64,000 nucleotides of DNA from Carettochelys insculpta (GCF_033958435.1 NC_134138.1:81082298-81146297), one strand, 5' to 3'; positions 1-11,944 are shown, counted from the stretch's first letter. Made by a program: numbers and translations. Notes: generated by a model not told the origin, from the sequence alone.

Positions 1-2797
1 TAGTGTATTCTAGTATCCATTTTGAGAAAAGTTTAGAATTCAGTCTGTGTAACAGGACAAACACTTGGCAACAATACTACAGAAAGATAGTAACTATACC
101 ACAAGGTTTCTTTTGTCAAAAGAAGCTTGTGTGTTCATTTTTGAAGTCTTTCAAAATATTGCCATCTTGTGGACCTACCTCTAATTATATCCTTGTTCTC
201 AGCTGTTCCTACAGGTGAGTCAAATTATGACTGCAAACTGCAAGCATGACAAATTGGAGGGTGGATACAGTCATCTAGTGTTCCAACAACTAACTGAAAA
301 TTTACTAAAAGAGCTGTTCCTCAGATATACATTGTTAACCACATACAGTATCATTTGTTCTCTTTTCCTCCATTTAAAATTGGGAAGTCTGCATTATTTA
401 ACTGATGGAGCTGTAAATGAAATAAAATGAGCATTGGAGAGAGAGCATAAGACAGTTTTCCCGCTAGAATTCAAAAGGCAGGCAGGGAGAGAAAAGATTC
501 TCCCAACATTGGCTCCCTTCTTTATGAAGGCCCCCTGCTATTTAGATACTTCTCTTCTCCCCTCTTTCTCCCCACATACATCTGCAATATTTTCTCTGGA
601 AGCAATTGTCATTAGTGCAGCTAGCCGTGAATCCACTGCAATTAATTTGCATTGAATGACTATTACTACTTACAAAGACACCTTATCCTGACTTGTTGTA
701 CATATTTATTCTTGCATGGTAGATCTTGCTGCAAAGGAATCTCAGTAATTACTGGCATATTGAATGCCACTCAACTGTTGCTTTAAGTTTAAAGAGCAGG
801 GAACATTGAATGCAGTCACAACATACTGTACATTTTATTACACCACAGAACGAGAAAACAAAACACTTACTTTGAGCATCCAAGCACTTTCCCTGGTTGC
901 TGGAATGAAGTATTCCTTGCAATTTGATACTAGAAGGAAAATATGACAACGATTAGCTCCAGAAAATGGGAAAACAACTAATGAATGATCTTTGTCTATG
1001 TGGGATATGTAGCAATGCAATAGCTATCTGTTGTGATGCTGAAACAAGAGGAGAAACCATCACAACACCCTGATTCAGCTGAGTTCACACAGTAGCACAG
1101 TGTCCAGTACAATTGCACAACAATCATATGTGCATCCTAGATAATAAAAGTTAGGTCTTTCGCACGGCCACATTCACCATTTAAGACTTGCAGATCATAT
1201 TTCTGCCTCTTGTTTTTGCCAGGCTTTTCTAAGCAAGAACATAATCACAATCAGAATTTTCTGCTCCCTCAACTCCAGATTTCACCAAGTAGACCACTGC
1301 AAGTATTTTATGAGATGGGCACCTGTTTTGAAAATTATTTGCCTACTGATGTAGGTAGGTGTCTGAACTCCTATTTTCGTAAGCGTGGGGGAGGAGCGGG
1401 GGGAGAACAACTCTTCCTGGAAAAAAATTTTTAAAAAGAAAATATGAAAAAGGACTAGACAAGAGGGATGAGAAGGGAATACAGGATAGATAAGAAAGTC
1501 AAAAAAACAAAGGGAGAAGAGAGACAGAGAACACAATATGGAGTTACTCTAAATACTATACCCGCTACCTTTTGCTACATTACTGTGTTCCATGACCGTT
1601 CATTAGAGGGCTGAGATGTGAGGTTGTGTAGAAATATGTTAATCCCAGCTGGGTGAATAGTAGACTTTTTGGTTTCCTAGCAATTCCAAAAAAGCTGAAT
1701 TTTGTGTTGAACCAAAAGCAAAAATTTTCAAAATTTTTAACCAACCGAGAAGTCTGAACATACTGAGAGGACCCAGACCATTTTATTTACCCTAACTCAA
1801 AATGGTGTTACAGTTTTGGACATTTTAAACAAAATTACACTAGCTTGCTGCAAACTAGCTGCCCATGTTGACCTTGCTGCCATGTAGTATGAAATCCCTT
1901 CTAAGTTTTGATCTATTCCCATTGCAGTGCAAGATAGCTCAAAATGCACTGGGGAACTCTTGGCATCCACACAGAATATTAGTGTGCATCAGGCTAATAT
2001 GAGGTAAGTTTACACCGTCTGCTTGCTACACAAAGTTCACATAGTCAAGCCCTAGATTCACAAAACAGAGGGACAAGGAAGGGAAGGTGGCTCTCTCACC
2101 TGTTCAAGAAATTCCCCTTTGTATTAATAATTAGTCTTTGGAGCAGAGACTTGGGTCTCTGAAGTGAGTGCACTAGCTACCTGGCTACACAGTCACTCTC
2201 GCAGTCATGATGACTGTTCCTTGTGCAATAACAATGAATAGCAATGAGCTCATGAATAATTTCAAGTAAACCAATAAACCAAAGTAAACCAAAGCTGAAA
2301 TTTTCAAAAAATAAGCAATTGCCAAAGGTTTTACTCCTAGTTAATCTGTTAATTCAATTGGAATCAAGTGGCATGTATTTTTAACAACAAATCACTCAGA
2401 GATTAATATTTTCTTTCAAGTGTCAATCCCTGTGCTCTGCTTCAGTCTCTCAGTGGACTGGATGCTTCTCAACCTATTAAGCAGATTCTGCACCCCCCCC
2501 ACCCCTTTTCCCCCAGTGAAATGGGCATTTAATGCTACATGATGCAATCCTCACAACAAATTGTAATGCAAGAAAGAGCAGCTCTGCATGTTAGAGAGTT
2601 TCTTCTCTTGGTTCTGAAGCTCTTCACTTTTTGCAAAAAGAAAACATTAATAAAACAGTTTTTAGTAACTGAAGGGAATTTTAAAGGGATCAAGTTTGCA
2701 CTATGAATGACTGATTGCCCCATCCTCAAGAGTTTTCAGAAATAGATAAAATTCAGAGTTTCTCTCACTACAAAGAGGTCTGATTTTGATCCACAAT
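1..2797. other. AT-rich non-coding stretch, no gene recognised
   Basis: I see only short chance frames (at most 84 codons) and no recognisable protein or RNA gene. At 1640-1750 there is a decayed piece resembling the AT-rich fold-back element better preserved at 50389-50598 (runs such as caaaaattttcaaaattttt). A C-rich run lies near 2490-2515. Intron or intergenic DNA is the likely nature. Confidence 0.6.
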
Positions 2798-3311
2798 AGA
2801 ACCTCAGAGTTACCAACTGACCAGGTCAACCACACACCTTATTTGGAACCAGAAGTATGCAATCAGACCCCAGCATGGTTACAAAATTGGCATCTAAATC
2901 TGCAAAAGTGATGTGTGGATGTCTGCAGTCACACCTCTGGATATCAAGTGGATATCTGGGTTCGCACGGCTCTAGCAAGCCAACAGCAACAGAGCCAAAA
3001 AAAAAAAAACCACCCCACCAAACAAACCACAAATACAGTGCAGTGTTAAACATGAACTGATAACAAAATAAAGGGACATTAAAAAAAAAAAAGATTTGAC
3101 AAGATAAGGAAACTGCTTCTGTGCTTGTTTCATTTAAATTAAGGCAATTCAAAGCAATGTTTTGTTCTGCATGAAGATTTAATGCAGCATTAAATTTATA
3201 TTCACTTGTGAATTTTTAAAACTACTACTATAGTGTTTTGCACAGAGTTATGAACATTTCAGAGTTCTGAGCAACCTCCATTCCCGCGGTGTTCATAACT
3301 CTGAGCTTTGT
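2798..3311. mobile_element. Fold-back DNA element with CAGAGTTA-type ends
   Basis: The left end (gaacctcagagttacc) and the reverse complement of the right end (acaaagctcagagttatg) form an imperfect terminal inverted repeat. A second inverted pair sits inside the right end (cagagttatgaaca at about 3242 against tgttcataactctg at about 3289). No transposase is encoded, so it would be a non-autonomous MITE. An A-rich tract at 2998-3010 is internal. I recall this family from turtles; boundaries are approximate and the superfamily is not settled. Confidence 0.5.
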
Positions 3312-3623
3312 CAGTAATTAGCTAGTGGAAGTAGCAATAGCAGTGAAGCTTTAGCCACATGGGCAGCTGTACTGGCTGTGCCCTGCTTACTGGAGAGCCT
3401 TGTTACATACTTGGGCAGCCACTCCCTGTCCTGACAGGGCTTCATGGCTATTGTTACTCAAAGTGGTTCTGATGAAAGCTAGCATGAATAAATCTGCATG
3501 TGCTCCAGTCATCCTTTCAGAGACCATGTGGACATACCCTCTCTCTTAGCATGGAAGTCTGCAGAGGTAAAATAGCAGCAGCAATTATAGGGAAAGAGCT
3601 GAATTCGGTGTTCCCTTCACCTA

Positions 3624-3648
3624 AAACCAAACCAAACCAAACCAAACC
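3624..3648. repeat. (AAACC)n microsatellite
   Basis: About five tandem copies of AAACC are directly visible. Confidence 0.85.
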
Positions 3649-4588
3649 CCACAAAAGGAATCCATGTTTGACTCAGAGCAATTCATGGGACAGCCACTGA
3701 CAGACCACACATCTCAGCAATCCCAACAAGCATATGGCAAATTTTTCATGCCTCTTTCTTTTTCAGTCATAACACATTTGATGATTGTTTTGATTCCCAT
3801 CCATTGCACTACTTTCACATGGCACACTGGCATGAAAAAGGCCATGGATTGCTAAGCTTTCCTCCCCTTGTTTACAAAGACACCAATAAATCATCAGAGT
3901 TTGCAAAAAGGAAAGTGTAAGTCTCCTAACACCACTTTTTGCCTACTAGCTTGTTCAGCAGCATAAGAACAAGGACAGACATGCCCTGTTCCTCACAAGG
4001 GCTTTGCTCTAAGACAGCAGGAGAGCAAACTTTTTTTCTGTCAGACCTCACTTTTCATCCCTGCACTTAGCAGGGACACCCCCGCCCCCCCAACCTGTCT
4101 AATGTAATCCACATGGATGGAAACGTCAGTTACGCTCATAGAAAAAAACCCTCTCAGAACATGTAAGAAAATAAGTATACAGAATGTAAAAAGCTTTATT
4201 AATTGGTATATAAATGTGAATATGCACAACAGCAATTATATTTCAGCATTTTTAACGAGATGGATAAGCCTGAGACCCAGCAGCCGATCATGCTGCACCG
4301 CCCCTTACGAAATTCCATGCCCCCTCTCGGGCTCTGCTTCCCATCCCACTTGATGCTTTGCACACCCATGCTCTATGAGACATTAGATTTCCTCCACACA
4401 CTGCAGCCAGCCAGCACTACCCCTCTTGGAAGATAATTCCCTCTTTTCCTGGGGCTAAGCTCTTCCAGGATGGAGATGCATGTAGACAGAATACATGGAT
4501 TCAGGACCTAAGCAACTATGAATGCAGATCACACCTGCACTCTCCTTTCCAACATTTTATAAGCTTCCTCTTTCTATAAAGGCTTTGA
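3649..4588. other. Non-coding stretch, nothing recognised
   Basis: No open frame above 80 codons and no recognisable repeat. It ends at the MITE that starts at 4589. Confidence 0.55.
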
Positions 4589-5024
4589 TACTATGTCTAC
4601 ACTAGCCCCAAACTTCGAAATGGCCATGCAAATGGCCATTTCAAAGTTTACTAATGAAGCGCTGAAATATATATTCAGAGCCTCATTAGCATGCGGCGAC
4701 CGCGGCACTTCGAAATTGACGCGGCTCGCCGCCACACAGCTCATTCAGACGGGGCCCCCTTTTCGAAAGGACCCCAGCTACTTCGACATCCCCTTATTCC
4801 CATCTGCTCATAGGAATAAGGGGACATCGAAGTAGGCGGGGTCCTTTCGAAAAGGAGCCCTGTCTGGACGAGCCGTGCGGCAGCGAGCCGTGTCAATTTC
4901 GAAGTGCCGCGGTCGCCTGCATGCTAATGAGGCGCTGAATATGTATTTCAGCGCTTCATTAGTAAACTTTGAAATGGCCATTTGCATGGCCATTTTGAAG
5001 TTTGGGGTTAGTGTAGACACGGCC
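4589..5024. mobile_element. Harbinger-like MITE, 'CCCCAAACTTCGAAA' family, copy 1
   Basis: This is a 436-bp near-perfect fold-back. The left end reads ctatgtctacactagcccc and the right end is its complement (gttagtgtagacacggcc). The arms carry AACTTCGAAATGGCCAT, GCGCTGAA, a GC-rich CCGCGGC block and the TTTTCGAAAGGACC motif in mirror order, meeting at about 4805. It is the same family as 37380, 47688 and 59666. The first two bases of the left end and the target duplication have decayed (tga against tat). Open frames inside are only palindrome translations. Confidence 0.88.
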
Positions 5025-6170
5025 TATGACTATCATCCAGCTAGGAAATTGCTGGAGATCTGACTTCAGAGTCAGGTCATGCAATAAATTCTGTTACTGC
5101 TATATTATTATTGTATTACTGCTGTTACTATAACTATCACCAGCCAGTACACCTAGGCTTACCATTTACGCAGATACTAACAGTAGTAACTGGGTAGAAG
5201 AACATACAATACAAAACGGACACACTTTGTAAATTTCTAATTTGGTAACAGGCTGTCACACTTTGTACTACTGTTATTTCTGCCTGAGGTTTCTTCCCTT
5301 TGCTACATTTAGCAAGTAATGCTGCTTTTTGATCACATGAGCAAGTCTCTCCTCTCATTTTATTTGGCCCAGAAGTAGAAAATGCCTGTATTTCATTTTC
5401 TCCTGCCACGCTGATTGAAGTCTTTCCTACTTGCATTTTCAGGGTGTCTGATCTCCTCTAGCTGCATACATGATGTAAAAGTAACTGGATAAGCATGTTA
5501 AGTATTTTTCTGTAATAGTCTGCTAGTCCGGTGCGCTTGTACAGAGGTTATGCCAGGGTTCAGAAACCAAAATAGCAAGAGCAGCCATTTTTTCCAAATT
5601 TGGCAGAAACTCAGAAATTGAAGAGTTGCAGTGCATGCGCATAAAAGACCGTCTTTAATAAATGATGTCAAACCCTACTTTTTTAAACCCTATTTTAAGA
5701 ACAGAGCACACACAATGATTTGTAATGTGATACATATATACTGCACGACATTCACAAACTTTTTACACATTCTGTTTCCTCACACGTTACATGTGTGTGT
5801 TTGTACCACTGTCTTCCTGACTTTCATTCCCAAACCCACTTTAATTATACCAATTTCACTACGTTTAAGTTCAGTTTTCTTTTTTAAACTGCTTGTTGTC
5901 CTTCACAGCAGGAATGCTGCAAGCTTCCTCTTCAGAAATCAAGATTTTAATTAGCAACAGGATCAAAACAGATATAGTATCATATCCCACAATGCACTGT
6001 ACATATTAAAGGGGAGCTTATCCAACATTTTGAGATCACATATTGTTTGCTATTTAGATATGAGTTATTCATTGTCATGCTTTTAGATGTTCATTGTTTA
6101 TTGAAGCCAATCAAGAGGGTTGTTTTCTACTTTGAAATTATAGTGCCAGGAGCCACTCGTATAACCCACA
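5025..6170. other. Non-coding stretch, nothing recognised
   Basis: AT-rich sequence with frames up to 109 codons that match nothing I recognise. Likely intron or intergenic. Confidence 0.5.
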
Positions 6171-6288
6171 TCCACTGGTATAACCCAGGGATCTGCAACC
6201 TGCATCTCCAGAGGCACAAAGAAGTCCTTAAAGAGATGCTTGTGGCTCTGGAGACGCAGGTTGCAGATCCCTGGGTTATACCAGTGGA
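6171..6288. mobile_element. Short hAT-like palindrome, 43-bp arms
   Basis: Arms 6171-6213 and 6246-6288 are reverse complements with a single mismatch, separated by a 32-bp loop. The core ends (cagggatctgcaacctgc) look like a hAT terminal repeat. The symmetry continues outward through ccactggtataacc, so the usual transposon edge is not where the palindrome stops. Confidence 0.7.
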
Positions 6289-6319
6289 TTTGTTTTTACA
6301 AGTTGTCAGTCTATGGCCA

Positions 6320-6342
6320 TTTTTTTTTTTTTTTTTTTTTTT
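6320..6342. repeat. Poly(T) tract
   Basis: An uninterrupted run of 23 T, about 30 bp beyond the palindrome. It could be the A-tail of a minus-strand retroposon, but no body is recognisable. Confidence 0.85.
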
Positions 6343-6769
6343 AAGAGTTGGGTCTAGTAATCCAAGTATGAATTAAGTTCATCAGATTCTTGTTCTGAGT
6401 CATGCACTGGTGCAGCTTAACAACTTAAAGTATTATTTCTGAATCCAAGCACATCGTTGCACCCTGCTAGTGCTCCATGTATCTAAAAGTGAGGCAAAAA
6501 GAACGTAGTACGAACCCATGCCTTCCACTGAAGAGTGCACCAACCTACTCTGGAGTCTGAAGTGAAGGTAAATTTTAAAGTTAAACACAAAAATTCACTA
6601 GGTTTAGTCATTTTGTATTAAAATCTTAGCTGTGATATAGTTTATTAAAGTAACCATGACCATTGCACAGGACAGAACTTGGAGATTTAAAACAGGGTGG
6701 AGTTAAGGGCATGAGGTACATCTGTAACTAGGAAACAGCCTGCATTACTTTTACTAGAGCAGTGGTGTC

Positions 6770-7111
6770 CAAAAGCATTTGAATGGATCACCACATTACC
6801 ACTCCGGACAAGGCACTGCCCACCCCCACCCCCCAACTGCAGCCAGGCACCGTACCCCGCACCTCCTTGCAAACTGCCAGTGACTCACTGGAGACACACC
6901 ACCCAAGCCCCGAGCCATGCCATGCGAGCCGCCTGGCCCCTGCACGAGCCACAGGAGGAGCCACCCCTGCCACACTTGTCCCACCAAGGGGCGGGGCACT
7001 TGCGTGGAGGGGCAGAGGGCATGCCACATGGGCAGCTCAGAGGAGCCACTTCACCACTCTGCACTGTCCAGTTTGCCATGGGGCAAACGGACAGCATATT
7101 GGACGCCATGG
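6770..7111. mobile_element. hAT-type MITE with perfect 8-bp target duplication
   Basis: The ends are inverted (cagtggtgtccaaaagcat against ccatggcgtccaatatgct) and both flanks carry tactagag (6762-6769 and 7112-7119). An 8-bp duplication is characteristic of hAT transposition. The 342-bp GC-rich interior encodes no transposase, so it was moved in trans. Several overlapping frames (up to 140 codons) across it are not genes. Confidence 0.85.
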
Positions 7112-7679
7112 TACTAGAGGATGGCTGGTAACTGCTATACCTAAGGATACGATTTCTATGTTATGCCCCTTCGCACATACTCACCTGTACAGCACATTTT
7201 TGTGACTAAAATTTCTTAATCTTTCTCTGCCACAAGTAGCTGTTTCTTAAAAGAAAGTTTAATCAAAATTGTCAGTTTTTAGTATAGCAGATATAAAACT
7301 AACACGCAGTTTTTCCTATTCAATAAATTCTACTGACACTGCTTGAAATCATAGCTACTGCAAAAACTACTAGTTGGAAACTTGACTGTTAAATTTTTAT
7401 TTGACTCCCCCCATGTTAATAGGTTTGGAGTGACCTATAATGCCTCAGAAACTGGTTATTGAATATTGCACATTGGAAATTTTTTCTTAAGACATGCTGT
7501 GATCTTGGAAAAGCATTCTAAATTAATTCCCAGCAAATGGTGTGCAATTTTGATAGTTGCTCTGATAGATTTAAATGTTCCTACTTTACAACTCCTGTCC
7601 TTATTGAAGCAAAACAGTTTGGTAGACTTGAAGGCAGGAATTTAATGTAAGAAATCCCTACAGTCACCTAAATGCATAC
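7112..7679. other. Non-coding AT-rich stretch
   Basis: No frame or repeat I can name. Confidence 0.5.
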
Positions 7680-8094
7680 GCAAGGTACAGGTTACTGGGA
7701 TTTGTCAAGAGAAGTTCTTGTCAGAAAATATCTTTGACAAAACTTCAGTTGACAGATCATGGCCAAACTGCCAAGCAGATTGCAAGAGCAATCCACTCTG
7801 TTGACAGAGAGCGGCTGGACTGTCTGGCCACTCTGTTGACAAAACAGCCTACCGGAAGCACAGCAGACAGGGCTGCCTGTTTTCCAGGTCCATCAATACA
7901 GAGGCCCCCCAGAACGTCCAGACCGGCTTTCTGTTGACAGATTTCCTCGTTTGGAGCGGGATACAGCTGTAAACGAAAGTACTACATTCCGTCACCATAT
8001 TGTAGACAGAACACCTTGGGGATTTAGACACTCCGTGGGTTTTGTCAGCAAAATGGCCATTTTGCCAACAAAACTCTCTAGTGTAGACATAGCC
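7680..8094 (-). mobile_element. Internally deleted derivative of the 26.5-kb Harbinger element
   Basis: Read on the minus strand it begins ggctatgtctacactagag (8094 downward) and then follows the two ends of the full-length element at 26515-30613. The stretch containing gacgttctggggggcct matches about 26690-26708, and the stretch containing acagagtggcc through attgctctt matches about 30460-30510. The 3.5-kb gene-bearing middle is absent. Repeated TTGACA/TGTCAA motifs occur in both. The far end (cgcaaggtacaggttactgg) is a decayed copy of the GTCTAGACTGCAGGG terminus. Flanks ata and tta are a weak target duplication. Confidence 0.75.
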
Positions 8095-8504
8095 TTACAC
8101 TTTCAAATAGAACATGCCTAGACTTAGTTTTCAGTTCTCAGACACTAGGCCAACTTTTTGCCAGGGGCTGCATATTAAAAGTATGTAGTTTTCTGGTAAC
8201 AATGAAAAGCACTAATTGTCTTTGGCTGTCTGGTGTGTTATAGAAGTTATTTTGAAGATTTAAAAGAAAAGTAGTTAATGAAACATTAGGGTTGTGTAGT
8301 TCAGCCTGGGGGCGTGGGGAGGGAAACCAAAGGATAGGCGAATGCAGTCCTTTAAAGGGTTTGTGTAAAAATGCCACCATTGTTCTCAAGAGGGCTGCCC
8401 ACTAACTGCTTCTTTAATATTTTACCTAGAAGATTGTCTTGTCCTGAATATCAGTTTACTGCCTTAAACACATCAGGATTCTATTAGTGCCTCAGTCTTG
8501 CTGT

Positions 8505-8625
8505 GTAACCCATGTCTCAGTTTCCCCAACTGAAAACTGGAATACTTCCCTACTTCACATGGACATTGTACAGATAACTGAAGTTTTTTGGGGTGCTTAG
8601 ATACCCAGGTAAGAGCTACAGAAAA
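8505..8625 (+). repeat. MIR-like SINE fragment
   Basis: It contains catgtctcagtttcccc followed by a decayed 'gggaaaatgg.. cttcccta' block and a cttagatacccaggtaagag tail, the order seen in MIR/core-SINE 3' halves. Partial and old. Confidence 0.45.
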
Positions 8626-8837
8626 CAATGTCTGCTGATTTTAGTGACGCTATTTAAACTTGGTAACTTGCTGAGATAATAGCAAAGAGTAAGAGCTGGA
8701 TACTGTTCCTTTTTGTGTAGAAGAATTGGTTGCTTACTTGCAAACAATTACATGTATACAAAGTCACTGAACACACACACTACAAGTGCCCAAGCAATTA
8801 ATCTGAAGGCAGTATGTTTGCATGGAGTGATTGAGGT

Positions 8838-9035
8838 TATAGGATGGTGCAGTAGTTAGAGCACTCACCTGAAACTCAGTGATGTGCCTTTGCTAGAAAC
8901 TTCTGCGATATTGGGAAAGCCATTCAGTGTGTGCCTCAATTCCAGATCTGTGAAATGGGGATAATGGCACTTCCCTACCTGAGAGGCATGTTGTGAGGAT
9001 AAATGCATTGAAGATTGACAGGGCTCAAACACTAG
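8838..9035 (+). mobile_element. MIR-like SINE with tRNA-like head
   Basis: A tRNA-like segment (gtgcagtagttagagcac, box-A-like) is followed by the core/3' half typical of MIR relatives: cctcaattccagatctg, gaaatggggataatggcac, ttgtgaggataaatgcattg. It runs directly into the MITE at 9036, which has duplicated its last three bases (tag), so the MITE inserted into this SINE's tail. Confidence 0.65.
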
Positions 9036-9680
9036 GGCCATGTCTACACTTACTAAAAACTTTGAAATGGCCATGCTAATGGCCAAATCGAATACTAATG
9101 AGGCACTAAAGTGCATATTCAGCACCTCATTAGCATGCTGCCGGCTGCAGCACTTCAAAAGTGCCGCAGTTCACTCACCCGCGGCTTGTCTACATGGGGG
9201 TCCTTTTCAAAAGGACCCCGCCAGCATCAAAATCCCCTTATTCCTATCAGCTGATAGGATGCAAGGAGCCTCTGGTGTAGGCCAGGTTTTCCCAAACTTT
9301 ATATTTTTGGGTCACCAAAAAAAGTACTAAAAACAGGTTCCAACTATATAAACACATATCAAAAATATGAATAAAAAAGAATCATTTTCACTGTTTATTA
9401 TTTATTCACAACAACAACATTACATAATATAAATCTTGATATAAAATATTTAAGTGCCATATTTTATAGGAATAAGGGGATTTCGATGTTGGCGGGGTCA
9501 TTTCAAAAAGGACCCCCATGTAGACAAGCTATGGGCAAGCGAACTGCGGCACTTTCAAAGTGCCGCGGCCAGCAGCATGCTAATGAGGCACTGAATATGC
9601 ACTTCAGCGCCTCATTAGTATTCTTCAATTTGGCTATTAGCATGGCCATTTCCAAGTTTTTAGTAAGTGTAGGTGTAGCC
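9036..9680. mobile_element. Harbinger-like MITE, variant family, with an insertion
   Basis: Ends ggccatgtctacacttact and agtaagtgtaggtgtagcc are inverted, and tag flanks both sides (9033-9035 and 9681-9683). The arms (ttgaaatggccatgctaat, aggaccccgccagcatc) mirror each other, but the centre at about 9258 is split by roughly 210 bp of AT-rich sequence (separate entry). Related to, but distinct from, the CCCCAAACTTCG family. Confidence 0.85.
9258..9468. mobile_element. hAT-like element fragment inserted in a MITE
   Basis: It sits where the MITE palindrome should turn (ctgatagga on the left, ataggaataagg on the right). It holds ggtgtaggccaggttttccc, then 57 bp of tttatatttttgggtcacc.., then an AT-rich body matching the reverse complement of 9845-9960. 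It is a copy of the element at 9731-10038 in the opposite orientation, except for the 57-bp block, which has the same orientation in both. Confidence 0.65.
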
Positions 9681-9730
9681 TAGGTAGTTACACATACTTA
9701 GCTCCTTTTGGTTGAGCTCATTGCCTATGC

Positions 9731-10038
9731 CAGTGTTTCCCAGTGTGGTCTGTGGCACAGTACCGGCCCTTGGAAAAAAAAAATACTGGTCCTTAGAAAA
9801 ATATACAAATTATCACGTACAATTCTGTTAATTTGTTACATTTCATATTTTCCTGCATAATTAAGGTAATAATAAGTTCGGCACTTAAGTAGTTTATATC
9901 AAGATTTACTTTATGTACTATTATTACTGTGAATAAATAAACTGTGAAAATTTATTCTTTTTTTAATGTTTATATTTTTGGGTCACCAAAAAAGTACTAA
10001 AAAAACTGGTTCCAACTATATAAAGCTTGGGAAACCTG
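9731..10038. mobile_element. hAT-like MITE, second copy
   Basis: Inverted ends (cagtgtttcccagt and agcttgggaaacctg) with an imperfect 8-bp target duplication (gcctatgc at 9723-9730, gcctacac at 10039-10046; 6 of 8 match). The interior is AT-rich with no gene. Homology with 9258-9468 extends past the right end to about 10064 (aaagctctttgcatccc). Confidence 0.65.
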
Positions 10039-10064
10039 GCCTACACCAAAGCTCTTTGCATCCC

Positions 10065-11944
10065 TCACACTACAAGCAACTTTTTTGCCACCCTCCCATG
10101 CCCCCCTTTCAGGTACTTCTAGCATCTCTCACAGTTTCCCCCTACCAGGGGAGTCTGTATGCCCCCTGATTTCACCTTCCTCCCACACCCTTTCCATTCA
10201 GGCCTTCTAAAATTCTCCATATCCCACCCCCATGGTTGTGTGTCTGGGAGACAAGCCATTTACAGAAAACTGCATGGGAGGATAAGCAGAGCAGAGATTG
10301 GGTGTTCTGCTGGAAGACAAAGCAGGCCATCAGCCAATCGACTGGCAAGGCAGTGGCGGTACGGAAAAGCTGGCAGGAGTTCCATATGTCCATCATTTTC
10401 GCTCTTTTGGTTTCCCAGTTTTCCATTTTAGAAAGGGTTCTGGCCATTGATGCAACAGGTGCACAGGAGGCTTATGTGTAATATATATCAGGCCACAGTA
10501 GCATTTATTTATAGACAAAGTTTTTAATATTCTGAAAGTTATGGGAGGCAGGGAACCCAAGAAAATAAAGTAAAACACAGAAAACCCAGGAAACCCAAAG
10601 AGGGATACTCACTTTCATCAGTGTGCCTTTTTAATGCATCCTCGCTGGCACCCATGTACACTTCTCTTCAGAGATCACTGAATTTCTAGCCTTCCCAATT
10701 TTTTTTTAAACAAACACAAACAGAAAATAGTATTGCCCCATTAACCAAAGTGACCAGCCAAAGTACAAGGCATTGCAGGGCTTTTAATGTTAGAGAGAGA
10801 AAAAAAGGTGTATTTTTGTAGTAATCTTGTCGCTTTATGAAGTGTTGCTTCCCTGCACATAGTAGAAACAAACAGTAACAGGTTGTTTCCTTGCTCAAAA
10901 ATTTGCCAGTCTACCACTTCAGTGAGTTGGGTGCCCAAAGACCTGCCCACGTGCTTTCTCTTAAGGTCATAGTCAGAACTTCTCCTAGCTCTTTATCTGT
11001 TACAGGGTGTCAGAGACATTCTTCCCTCCCCCCAGGATTGCAACCAGGTAAACCTTCAGTCCATGCAGCTTACCCCTGACCCATTGTACAACTTAGCAAC
11101 TTATACAACTCTGTTGGTTGCCCCACTGTCTCCATCTGTGTTTAGTACATGAGAGGTCTTGACTGCTTCTGTCGAACCTGAAAGCGTATGTGGCGTGCCT
11201 GTTGGCTTCAGAGGGATTGACATTTGTTTTAGGAACCAAGTATCCTTTCATGACAGCCTAAGACCTTTTAACATAATATAGTAATCCATATACAGAGTTA
11301 ATTCACTAATCTTAGAGCAGCTGTATAGGTCCTGCAGAATCAGATCCCATTTCCTATGCATTCACTAATTTGACAGATTTTTATCACTGACAGTCTGCTA
11401 TGGCAAGTCCCTATACTAGGTATTGCTAGTCAGAACAGAGATGTATTCTTTGGGGTGCAAATCATTTCTGCAAACAGCCCAATAACATCTGCATAAGCAA
11501 GTAGACCTCCTACACTGTTCTGAACAGAGCTCATATACACACTTGTTAGGAGAAATATCCCCCACTTCTTGGGATTTGACTTCATTGCTAACACAAATGG
11601 CTGCAAAAACTAGCGTGAAGCATTTTTATTTAATTTGTTTAAAACTTCTGATAACAGACACTTTGCATACTATGTTCTCTCTCACAGGAGAGATTTTTCA
11701 ATGAATGTATCTTTAAAACTGATGGGGTTGTTGTCCGTCCACTCTTGGGGTGAAATAATGAGGTAAACAGTGTCAGTACTGACTTGGATTGAAAGGATTT
11801 AAAGGCTTGCTTTATTTTAAAATGTGAGGTTTGAAAAGGAAGTGTTTATTAAATAAAGTTTTTGTGCATAATATACCATACTATCTTGTTTCAGTAAGTT
11901 TTTAATGTGATGTTCACTACCATAGTTCCAAAGCACTTAATTAT
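10065..11944. other. Non-coding stretch, nothing recognised
   Basis: Frames up to 91 codons overlap on both strands without protein-like character. No RNA gene or named repeat seen. Confidence 0.5.

Noticed and set aside
3624..3648. Tandem repeat as a possible CRISPR-like array
   Set aside because: A simple AAACC microsatellite in a vertebrate genome, with no spacers.
4593..5063. Three frames with near-identical proteins on both strands
   Set aside because: They are translations of the two arms of a palindromic MITE; the same peptides recur at 37508, 47816 and 59678.
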